Below are positions 36,307 to 47,938 of a stretch of DNA of 64,000 nt, one piece after another. Location of the stretch: assembly GCA_023313575.1 (NCBI GenBank), contig JAJTTP010000010.1, positions 372,001 through 436,000 on the forward strand, given 5' to 3'. This DNA is from Eutypella sp. D-1 (lineage: Eukaryota > Ascomycota > Sordariomycetes > Xylariales > Diatrypaceae). Made by a program: the position numbers and the translations under genes. Numbering within the stretch: position 1 is the first letter of the stretch; the number at the start of each line of letters is the position of its first letter. Below the pieces are notes generated by a model that saw only the letters and a list, made by a program, of their open reading frames with translations, was not told where the DNA came from and did no database searches.

Positions 36307-36763
36307 GAACAGGAAACAAAGGAGGAGGACGCGAAGCTGATATGGGTCTCTTACAGATCAAGTTCGAGCTCGACGTTTGCGGACCTCTCCGCCGCCGTCA
36401 TTAATCGGTACGAGAGATCTCTCCTGCCCGGCGGCTCTCCGGGTTCCGCATCCGAGGCCTGCGTCGTCCTGGATGAGCAGGACTGCGCTTTCGACATGGC
36501 GGACCCCATCGACATCGTCCAGCCTAACGAGTTCATCTGCTTAATCTTAGCTGCCGGTCCTTCAATGGCGGCCGCATCGCGAAGCACTAATCCGACGACC
36601 CGCCCGAGCTCGGGATTTGAGCCCGCGAGTTCCTCCATCCAGGCTACCCCGCCGACGTCAAGGACGTCTGCTTTCCGCGAGCAGCCTCGAACCACCCCCG
36701 CGGCAACTGACGGTGATCTCGTAGAAGTAGACGCCAACGGGACCCCAGTGCCTCCTTCCAATG
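36307..36763 (+). pseudogene. Isolated exon-like fragment, unknown protein
   Basis: An open frame from 36307 contains a region bounded by an acceptor-like CTCTTACAG (to 36356) and a donor-like GTGAGT (from about 36764). Inside, the reading is GC-rich and protein-like: TFADLSAAVINRYERSLLPG, then VVLDEQDCAFDMADPIDIVQ, PNEFICLILAAGPS and a Ser/Thr/Pro-rich tail ending NGTPVPPSN. The first ATG (36496) is internal to this. No convincing exon precedes or follows it, so this looks like a fragment of a larger gene or a relic. It sits head-to-head with the minus-strand remnant at 35953-36199. No family recognised. Confidence 0.35.
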
Positions 36764-36810
36764 TGAGTAACTTATCCATCAACCTTTCTCTCGTCGCCGG
36801 TTATTAACAT

Positions 36811-37140
36811 CTATAACATGATGCTGATGAACAACTCTTGTTGTAGCAAGTAATTTAGGACTGATACGTCATATAAGGACAGGATCACCTTATAGTTGCA
36901 GTCGATTCTGACGTTCCACATATACCAAGCACCATAGAGAAACGAAGAAACGGTATATGCCGTGTTGGCGATGAGGAACAGGCGAAACCGTTTACGCCAC
37001 TGTAATCTCTCGAGCGTGTTTGCCCTCCAATAACAGTATAGGAACAGGCATGTAGACGAGGAAAGCAAATACATCTTAAATATATATATGCTGTCTGTAC
37101 CTATAATTCTTAAGACTTGATCAAGTACTGGAGAGTGCAT
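36811..37140 (-). CDS. Possible small membrane protein, low support
   Basis: A 109-codon ORF with ATG at 37140. It has two or three hydrophobic, aromatic-rich segments (about YLLSSSTCLFLYCYW, LFLIANTAYTVSSFLYGAWY and a C-terminal LSLYDVSVLNYLL stretch) separated by basic residues (LERLQWRKRFR). Base composition is AT-rich, unlike the real genes here, and no intron or homology supports it. It could be a decayed exon of the neighbouring remnant or a chance ORF. Confidence 0.22.
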   Translation of the reverse strand: MHSPVLDQVLRIIGTDSIYIFKMYLLSSSTCLFLYCYWRANTLERLQWRKRFRLFLIANTAYTVSSFLYGAWYMWNVRIDCNYKVILSLYDVSVLNYLLQQELFISIML

Positions 37141-38992
37141 AATAGTTATAGACTCTGCTTATACCACTACTATTCAAGTCCTGATTCACTGTTCTGTAAA
37201 CTGCGTGACAAGGATTTGGGCAAGCCGTGAGGACTCGATCGACCTCATTTATCTCAACCAATCAACATCATCAACATCACCACCACCGCGATAAAGGGGG
37301 GGGGGGGGCGAGGGGCCGAAACGGGGGAGGTGAGTCAGCAAAGGAGGTCTCGTTCTCGCCCCCCGGTGCTGCTCGCTGCCCGATACTTTTACGGTAAGGC
37401 CTGGCCTAGCCAGAATCTCCCTTTCTCCCTGATTTTATTAAACTCTTGTTGCTCTTGTTCCTCGACCACCTTTAGCCCAGCCTAGCACAAGCCCAGGTCA
37501 GCTATACTTCACCCCGCCTCCTGACACGACGACAACAACGTATCACGGCCAGAAGGTCAAGGGCAAGCAGAAGGGAAGGGGAGGGAAGATCGTATTGTGG
37601 ATGTAATGCGATGATGTATGTATGTATGATGCTCGTAACGTATGTGTGTGTATATATATTAAAAGAGTTTTTCTACTTGGCTCTGGATTTCTCTTCTTCT
37701 CTCTTGTCTTCTCTTCTGTTCTCTTTTTGCTTTTTCTTGTCCCGACCGGAGGAGCGGGCGGACATCTCCACATCACATTTCCGACTTCACACGTTGCAAC
37801 CACACATACAGCCTTCGTCTCGTCTCGTCTTGCTTTGCCTTTGCCTTCGCTTGTCCTGCGCCGGCCCTTGACCCTCCCCTCCCTTTCATCTACACCGTCC
37901 AGCCAACCATCCATCCAGTCCAGGGTGCGAGGCCAGGCCTAGATAGGTCACCTACCTGCCTGCCCACCTTCCTACCCTACCAGCCTACGCACGACACGAC
38001 ACGACACGACATGACACGATATTGCCCGTACCCTTCCGTCCCAAACAGTCAGACAACCGGCCAGCCAACCAAACAGGTAGCCAACCAGATAGATACACGT
38101 CTATGACCCTCCCCTAGCCCTCCAAAACCCTTCCCTATATGCAGTCCGTCAAGTTTCCACACGAAAAAAGTAAAAAAACAAACAAGTCGACGGTAAGAGC
38201 TGCCTGGAATTTGACCACGACGAAGTAGGTCAGATGAGATCGCGTGGAAGCGCGTATCGAAAACCGAGTGCAGAGGTGGGTGCTATTGGCTCTGTTGAGA
38301 AACGATTGGGCCGCGCGCTCGAAAAGGCACCGTGGTGGCACCGTAGACTTGGACGCGATTGTATATACTGGCCAATTTCCACTGCGGCAGGTGGCGACGT
38401 CTGGACGGCTGTGGTGATCCTGTCTAGTTGGGAGCAGTGTACCTTGAATGCAGACTCAAAGCCATGGCGAAACGGTCGAGGTCACGGGGACAGACGATGA
38501 ACTTCGAGAGGGCGGGAGTCTACCGAGACAGAGTGGTGTGGAACAAACCATGCGGAAGAAGGCATACCTGATCTGGGCCTAGGTATGAAGCTCCATGCCA
38601 TGTCTCGGCAACGTGGGTCCAACACAAGGCGAATCTGCCCACGATAAAGATGACAAACTTTCCATAGGGCCCATTTCCAAAAAAGAGAAAAAGAAAACTC
38701 CTCATTGACCAAATCAACCCGGCCGGCTGCTATGTCTCGGCGTGTCGGTTGTGTATGTGTGTGTGCGTGTCATGAATTCCTCGTACAGTAATTACGTTCC
38801 CTGCCCATGGTTTTTGAACACTTCGCCGCTCGCGAAGATCGGTTTCAAACAAGATAGAAATAGAAAAGCAAAACAAAAAATTCGATACACTAAAAAACAA
38901 AATGCGAATGTTAGACAAGAACGGGCGCGGTGTTCCGGGGTACCGCGCGCGTGTCAGGATAGAAGGGCGGATGCAGTATTGCGGGTTATTGC
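37141..38992. other. Intergenic region 3' of MNN9
   Basis: About 1.85 kb with low-complexity DNA: a 13-G run at 37296-37308, CT-rich tracts near 37690-37740 and ACGAC pentamers near 37990-38010. No gene recognised. Confidence 0.5.
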
Positions 38993-40529
<1,537 letters not shown>

Positions 40530-43500
40530 GGCTGTGAGATTTTCGGGTGGCCCCTTAGACACCACCCTTCGATAATCGTGATATACTGCAAAAAGAAAAA
40601 AAAATGAAGAAAACAAAATACGAAAATCGAATTCAAGCAGCCTACAAGGAAGGGGGGCGGGGGTAGGCCAGCGATGGAAATGCTATCGCAAAATAGGGGG
40701 TGGGAAAGGCGACGGGAACGGCGACGAAGGAGATTTTCGCGTGGGCGTGGACGTGGATGTGGACGTGGGTGTGGGAGCGACTCGATCCGGAAGGGATGCG
40801 ATAGTGACACTACTGATAGTGATTTCTGGTCTTGTCGTTCCCGAAATCCTGGATTGTGACGAGATAGCAGTGAAGCGGTTGTGGTGATCGTCGTCGTCGT
40901 CGTCGCCGTGGCTGTAGTCGTGGGTCTTAATCGTGGATGTGTCGCTTAAGAGTAGGTAAACTTCAGGTGTAAATTTCAGGTGTAAACTTCAGGTCAGGTT
41001 AGATACGGAATAGTTGGTTGGTAGGTAGGTAAAGAAAGTTGTTAGGCCAAGAGAAATAAAGTAGTGTACTAGGTAGTGGTAGATAACTAGAGGTAAGTAT
41101 CTATGTACATTAGGTAAATAGATACCAGCCCTGGAGGTAAGTAGATTGGTCAGGATTGTGTCGAGGTAAGCACCAAAAGAAACGATTATTTGTGGTAGGC
41201 CGTGGAGGTATCTTTGGCCTCTTTAGTTTACATTAAGTACAAGTAAGAGGTGTTTGGTCGGGGCCTGACCTGGGCTAGGTCTAGCAGGTCTATGTGGGTA
41301 AAAAAGTATGTATATAAGGAGGTATAATAGGTTTGTCGATTTGTCGATTTCTACCACCCTGCCGCCGCCAACAGGGAGGAACGTTAAGCTCTACGTTGCC
41401 AAGTCGCTACAGATGCAGCCAGTACCTAGGTAGTATGTACATGCACACAAAGTACGCAAGTGCAAGTACCGAGCCGTATTCATGTAACAAGGTCAAGGCC
41501 AATCGATGATACCTAAACAGATAACGTATGGGGGTTTCCGTCTTGTCCTTTTCTCTCTCTTCTCTCCTCTAATGATTATACTGAGGCAAGAGAGGTATGC
41601 AGTTATGAAGATCTTATCCCAAGATGAGGAGAAGTTGGAGTCGATAAATAGTAAACTCGATAAGGGTCGCCAGCCGCAAACTACTAGATTGTACATGCTA
41701 CTATACACGCAAGTATATATAGGTACTTCAGCACTTTGGGACTATGCAGGTATACTTGAGCGACACAACTTCTTGAATTAAGGTTCTAAGCACGTAGGGA
41801 CACCTGCGTATCTGCTCCATCCACAGATGATGGATTGGTAAATCCAGCTCTATGGGCATTGACGTGAAGCTTAACAATATCCCATCTTTCCCGAAATATC
41901 TGTACATCCGTACCTAGGTAATACATTAGCATTGAAGATTACATAGACACATGTCTGGGCGCCAGGCGGGCTTATACATGTGGTTAAAAGGGGCCCCGGA
42001 ACAGTAGGACACGGTGGGAGATGGGAGGAGACGTATATGCAGCCAGCAGATGTTACTTTTGTTAGTGAAGTATAGGTAAGAGTCTTCGTAGACTAACAGA
42101 TACTAGACTACCTAGGTATTTCTCCTCTTATCCACCTGGGCTTCTTGTGCAAAACAGAGTTAGTAGCCGAGGTACCCTTTCTACCAAACTCTACACCCGG
42201 GCTGATGTCGCAATAATTTTTTTTTCAGATGTGCCAAGCTCAACTAAGCTATCTCCGACAATGGCCTCTTTTTTTTCGAGTTGGCAATTGGCAAGAAACC
42301 AGGCATTGGCCGAACATTGGGAAAATAATTCCCTGCGCGTCTGGAAATCCCCCTGTCCTGCCCAGTGGTAAGGTCCGGGATCCGTTTAATACCGCTAAAT
42401 TATATCTGGGCCTTTGTGTGCTATTTTAATCCGCAGCTACTTATTAGTAGTATCTGGCCCTGTCCACACCTTGTCCACCTGTCCGTCCACCTCCGCGATA
42501 CAGAGAGCACGGAGTACATCTAGGGCTGTTGGGCTGATGGGCTCCAGGGCTGACGGGTCGGGTATCCAGAATCCAATCGAATGACTTACATAAGGCAGGT
42601 AAGCGGCGGTAAGGTAGATAGGTGGGTGGACGGGGATGGATGAACACACAGAAACACAGACCTCCAAGAGTCAAGGCCGTATCACGAAGCACAGATGGCC
42701 TGCAAGCAAGCATTCGGATGGTTCTGCGTCTCGACTCAACTGAAACCTTTTTTCTCCTCCCGGCCAGACAAGCCAGACTAGGTCGCCATGGCAATCGCCC
42801 TGGCAATCGCACTGGCATCGCATCGCCCTGGCAATGAGATCTTGCCCTAACTCCCACGTATCGGGATGGATGGTCCGGACCCGGCTACAATTAGCCCATC
42901 AACTAGCTACATGTTTACTAACAGAATCCTCTTTACACCACTCTTTCTGTTCTTTGCACCACATGCTCGACGGGGAATGCCCTCCATGTTCTAGCATATC
43001 TAGTTTGCTAGTCTGCCCCTATCGCTAATCCTGGGATTCATCCACTTATCCCGTGATAGGTATGCAGGCATGCTTGCATTGATGTTCTGTTGTGTTGGCC
43101 AATGATATCCCTTTCATACCTCCTGGATCTCTAAGTAGGGTTCTGTTACTCTCGACTTTCCTGATGTCCTAACTAGGCTGTATATTTACCTACTTAGGTA
43201 CTATGCGATGGCATGGAATTCGACACCTCGTGGCATTACCACCGGGAGCACAAAAGCTCAAAGTCCCCGCGACGGCAAATACTTGTACGCTTAAACATAT
43301 TTTGGGGGTTAAAACAGCACCATGATGATCACCACCTGGACAAGCACTGGTGTGAGGTACCTAGGTACTTCTCCAGGCAACAGGCCCACCACCTGGGCAA
43401 TGACTTGCAAGATTGCAGCCCTGGAGGTGCTGTGCTGACAAAACAAAGCAACCTCGGAAGGGCGTGGCCTACATACATATAACCTATGAGCGGTCCAGCA

Positions 43501-43959
43501 AGACATCAACAATGGCATTCATAGCAATTTGTATGTAAATTGATGCGTATCTCACCTGTGCCTTTGCAAAAATCGAGACAAAGATCCGGATTTAACGTCT
43601 CGGAGAGTAACCTAATAAAGATCATCGCTGCCATTCCTCGTTGCTTGCCACTTACAAGCATCATTGTTCAACATCATTATCCGTAAGATCCGTAAGGCAA
43701 CGTCGTCCGGATTACTGAGCAATCGACTCCCTGCCTAATTTTTTTGTTGGCCGCCTGAACTTTATCGTAAGCACAAAACATCAAAGAAAGTCCGGCCCGG
43801 CCTCGTTTCGAGGTGACGAGGTGAATCAAAATTCCGCCGAATCACGTATCACGAGCCCTCTTGGGGGGTCTACGGGGCGTCATCGCATATCGCCCCGGAC
43901 ACCAACTCGCACTACGTCCAAGCGCGGTGCGCCTTGATACTAGGCAATTAACGGCACGC
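40530..43959. other. Divergent intergenic region, MNN9 / glycosylase promoters
   Basis: About 3.4 kb without a supported gene. Near MNN9 there are G/T-rich tandem units and a doubled TTCAGGTGTAAA at 40962-40986. CCTAGG-centred motifs occur at 41422-41433, 41907 and 43357-43368. A GGCAATCGC repeat is at about 42785-42835. Confidence 0.5.
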
Positions 43960-45168
43960 ATGTCAACGACGACTCGGAGGTCAGCGCGGCTCAGCGCAGC
44001 CGCCGCCGCCGCCGCCAACGGAACGCCTGCAGCCGCACCTGCTCCCGCACCAGCCAAGACAACGGCGCGGAAGAGGAAAGCGGTCTCGTCATCGGATGAT
44101 CTACCGGCTGAGGCGGTGCCGAACGGAGACGCGCCGACGACGCCGCGCAAGCGGCGGCAGCGCGCGGTCCCGGACACGCCGACGCCCAGCAATGCGAAGC
44201 TGATCAGCGAGCCGGCCGGCGCCGCCGTCACGACGCCGAAACCGAAGCCGGCAGCTGTGCGGCGGCTCGCAGATACGAACCGCACCAACGCGGCGCTATT
44301 ATCGCCGGAGACGTCGCGGGTAGTGACGGCCGCGTCCGCCTCCGCGCCTGCGTCGCCCAGTAAGGCCCCCTCCGCCCCCACTGCCGGGACGACGACGGAG
44401 ACCCTGCTCGAGGAGGCGTGCGCACACCTGATCGCGGTGGACCCGCGCATGCGCCCGCTGATCGAGGCGCACCCGTGCCGGCCGTTCTCAGCCGAGGGCC
44501 TCGCCGAGCGCATCGATCCCTTCGAGAGCCTCTGCAGTGGCATCATCTCGCAGCAGGTGAGCGGGGCGGCGGCGCGGGCCATCAAGGAGCGGTTCGTGGC
44601 GCTGTTCGAGCCGGCGCAGGCCCCAAAAGACGACATCGACATCGCCGACGACCAGGAGGAGGCGGATACCACCACCACGAAGAAGAAGCGCCGCTTCCCG
44701 CAGCCGTCGGAGGTAGCGGCCTGCTCGCTGGACAAGCTGCGCACGGCGGGGCTCTCGCAGCGCAAGGCCGAGTACCTGCAGGGACTGGCATCGCACTTCG
44801 TGTCGGGCGAGCTGTCGGCGCGGCTGCTGGCCGACGCGCCGTACGAGGAGCTGCTGGAGCGGCTGACGGCGGTGCGGGGGCTCGGGCGCTGGTCCGCCGA
44901 GATGTTCGCCTGCTTCGCCCTCAAGCGCGCCGACGTCTTCTCCCTCGGCGACCTCGGCGTCCAGCGCGGCATGGCCGCCTTCGTGGGCCGCGACGTCGCG
45001 AAGCTCAAGAAGAGCGGCGGTGGTGGTAGTAAGGCCGCTGCGAAGTGGAAGTACATGTCCGAGGCCGAGATGACGGAGATCTCCGACCGCTTTAGACCCT
45101 ATAGAAGTTTATTCATGTGGTATATGTGGCGCGTGGAGGAGACGGACGTTAGTACCATGGAGCAGTGA
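43960..45168 (+). CDS. MAG1: DNA-3-methyladenine glycosylase, HhH-GPD family (Mag1-like)
   Basis: Base-excision-repair glycosylase that removes alkylated purines from DNA in the nucleus. Single exon of 402 aa; the first ATG of the frame is 43960, and earlier in-frame sequence has no ATG. The N-terminal 150 residues are basic and Ala/Pro-rich (TTTRRSARLSAAA, RKRKAVSS), probably disordered and nuclear-targeting. The catalytic domain shows PFESLCSGIISQQVSG, LRTAGLSQRKAEYLQGLASH and the helix-hairpin-helix LTAVRGLGRWSAEMF. The catalytic Asp is in FSLGDLGVQRG (Asp at about residue 331). The C-terminus matches the family ending FRPYRSLFMWYMWRVEET. A low-complexity Asp/Glu/Lys insert (about residues 230-250) sits inside the domain. 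Coding GC is very high. Confidence 0.94.
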   Translation: MSTTTRRSARLSAAAAAAANGTPAAAPAPAPAKTTARKRKAVSSSDDLPAEAVPNGDAPTTPRKRRQRAVPDTPTPSNAKLISEPAGAAVTTPKPKPAAVRRLADTNRTNAALLSPETSRVVTAASASAPASPSKAPSAPTAGTTTETLLEEACAHLIAVDPRMRPLIEAHPCRPFSAEGLAERIDPFESLCSGIISQQVSGAAARAIKERFVALFEPAQAPKDDIDIADDQEEADTTTTKKKRRFPQPSEVAACSLDKLRTAGLSQRKAEYLQGLASHFVSGELSARLLADAPYEELLERLTAVRGLGRWSAEMFACFALKRADVFSLGDLGVQRGMAAFVGRDVAKLKKSGGGGSKAAAKWKYMSEAEMTEISDRFRPYRSLFMWYMWRVEETDVSTMEQ

Positions 45169-46817
45169 ATTTAGCGACGGGGTGGCCTGGGGAGAGGGGC
45201 TTCGTCGTATGGACTGTATGATAAGGGCGATGGGTGGCATTTCACCAAAAGAGGATCAGCTCATCCCAGGTTCGAGGGGCCCTACCTTATATAGCATTTT
45301 CTGGGGAACAGGAAGGGGTTGGTCGGGCCCAAGGTGTGTTATAGCAGCTCGCCAAGGGTTCAAACACCACGCATTGAATGCATAGGAGATATCTGAAAGC
45401 GGTCACGCTTTGCATCTAGCTCTACTCGTAACTCATTGATATATCAGAGATAAGTCCGAAGTACTGTGCCATTGTTTGAATCACCCTGATTAGATAGAAT
45501 AGTTCATATTCCCGACCTACCTCGATACTTTCTAAGAACCCCTACTAGCACTCGCATCATACAATCCACACATATCCTCGCCATATGTCCTCAGGAAGCC
45601 TACCACCCAGGGTTTTAAACCGATTATACATGCCAGACCTTGATATTACACTCTGAACAGTAGACGTATTCAATCTAATCGAACACCATTACATCATCTA
45701 GAGTAAGAAGTGCGGCGGTTGCTTAGTTAATACCACGGACGCGGAAAATGGGTTGGGACAGGTCGATCGAGAATTCACGAAGGCAACATCGCCGACGACG
45801 TTCTATATTTACAAAGTGTCGACTTCTACGTGAGGGTTAACTTCTTCTAACCAGACACGCGGCAGCTTGCCTAGCGAGTCCTTTATTCAGCTGCTACTTA
45901 TTTGGGAAAATAAGATACGAGGTCTAGGCATCAGGAGTTACAGATCTAAACAAGTCACACACACATTAAGAGGAGCCAGCGTAAAAGGAAGGTAATTATA
46001 GCGAATCCTCGTAGCAACCCAATAACCTGGTTATTACCTTTTACCGCCGGTAGAATAGTCGCCACGTCTTTTGATTAATAGGATCTTCTCCAGGTCCGTC
46101 AGTGCTTGGCCCTCCTTTTTGATAGAGGGATCCCACCTTTCCATATCCTACTCTAGGTCACAAGTGTTCTATCAAGTCTGACGCGTGGACTGCTACGAGA
46201 CCGCCAAATACTGGGGTCGCTTTCTGTTGAAAGAATTTCCAAAAAGATAGGTAAGACGGTAAGAGAGGTGAGTATTTATAGGACCACTAACGGACTGCCT
46301 TGCTTACTAACATGGGGAATCGTAGCAACGTGATCACCGATTGAAGGCCTAGCAAGGCGAAGGTAGAAAACAAGAATACGTACGCTGCATTCACGTTTTC
46401 CTCAGCCTGGAGTTTGTTCTACCTTTCTATCTTAACTACGGTGTGAATCTTGTTCGAGGTTCCTGGTCGTTGGTCCAAGTTAAACCAACAACGTGGGAGC
46501 GCCTTTTCACGATGCTTGTAACAAGTGTAGGCGTATTAAACTTATTTCCCCTTATCAAGCAGAATCAGTCATAATACAATTACTTATCGCGGTTTGATAG
46601 AAAGTTTATAGCCGTATTATCCGTTACCTCTAGTAGCCCCTGGCCGGAAATCCTGGTATTACACCTCGCTTATGGACCTAGTCTCGGAGTACCAGTGTTT
46701 CAAGGTCGGCTCCAATACGATCTTACGATCCCCCTGGGTGCCCTTTTTTCGAAGCATAAAAACCGGCCTGCTGGCCGGTACGGAATTAATAGGGCATGGA
46801 AGGAAACATGTTTAACG
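45169..46817. other. AT-rich intergenic region upstream of the SET gene
   Basis: About 1.6 kb between glycosylase and SET genes, transcribed in the same direction. From about 45400 it is AT-rich with no coding bias, unlike the GC-rich genes on either side. It may be decayed repeat DNA; I cannot identify an element. Confidence 0.5.
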
Positions 46818-47938
46818 ATGCGCTGGCCATCCTTCACGCAGATCAATCGATGGATGCTCTTGGCGTCGTTGCTGTGTATACGTCCAGCGCTGGGCTCTCA
46901 TGATGAATTGCTCGTGATTCTCAATGGCAGGGGCATATGCTCCGCAACTGAATTGCTTTCGCGGCAGTATTCGAGCGCTATAGTGAGTTAGCCAGGCGAC
47001 CACGTCTGCACATGCTAATGGAATAACAGTACGAGCCCTTGACAGCACGCGAAAATACAGACCCGTTAAGTCCAAGAGCACAAGCGGACATCGCGCCCCC
47101 AGACTCATCCTGGGAAGTCCGGCTATCGCCCGGCAAGGGGCGCGGCGTCTTCGCGCGGCGTGCCATCCGCGCCGGGGAGCGGATCTTCGCCGAGGAGCCG
47201 CTGTTCGCGATCACGCCGCCGGAGTACCATCCGGGGCAGGGCTTCCGGGCGGACGAGGTGGCGGGGGTGGTCAACGAGGCGGTCACGGCGCTGTCCCCGG
47301 CCCGCCGCGCTGAATTCTTGGCGTGCCACAAGCACCGCGAGCCACACGAGGAGGCGGAACGGACGCAGAGCCCGGCCACCTACGCCCGCAAGCGCGGCCT
47401 CTACGTCCTCAGGAGCAACGCATACATGCTTCCGGACGGCCGGAGCGCCATGTTCCCACGCCTGGCGCGCGCGAACCACGACTGTGCGCCCAACGCCGCG
47501 CATCTCTGGGATCCGCGGATGCGAGGCGACGCCGTCGCCCTCGTCGCAACGCGCGACATCGCTCGCGGTGAGGAGGTCACCGTCACATACGTCGACGTGC
47601 TAGCGGGCGCTGCGGAGCGCCGCCAGAGGCTCGCGCAGTACGGGTTCCGCTGCGATTGCGCCTCATGTACCGCTGCGGGCGAGACGGACCCCCGCCGTCA
47701 GAGGATGGGTACGCTGTTCAGGACTATGGGTGCATACCCCGCGGGCGGCAACGATGCGATCGAGAATGCGCGCCTCCTGCTCTGGGCTGAGGAGCTGGTA
47801 GACATGCTGGAGCAGGACGCCCTTCTCGACTACCTTCCCCAGGCATACGGGTTCGCGGCAAGGTTGACTTCCCTGATGGGAGACATGAAGGTGGCCTTAG
47901 AGTGGAGAAGGAAGGAGGCCGAGGTTTTAGCACAGTGA
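46818..47938 (+). CDS. SET-domain protein with N-terminal signal-like segment
   Basis: Probable protein-lysine methyltransferase-like protein of the fungal SET5/SMYD-like type; target unknown. Exons are 46818-46982 (55 codons) and 47030-47938, joined in phase 0 across a 47-nt intron (GTGAGT...GCTAAT...CAG); the product is 357 aa. Exon 1 reads as a signal peptide or anchor: MRWPSFTQINR, a hydrophobic core WMLLASLLCI, then RPALGS. The SET domain starts WEVRLSPGKGRGVFA at about residue 83. It contains the N-H-x-C-x-P-N motif (ARANHDCAPN, about 204-210), the G-E-E-x-T-x-x-Y motif (ARGEEVTVTY, about 235) and the Cys-rich post-SET YGFRCDCASC (about 259-268). Without exon 1 the frame has no early ATG, so the two-exon model is preferred. 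Confidence 0.82.
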
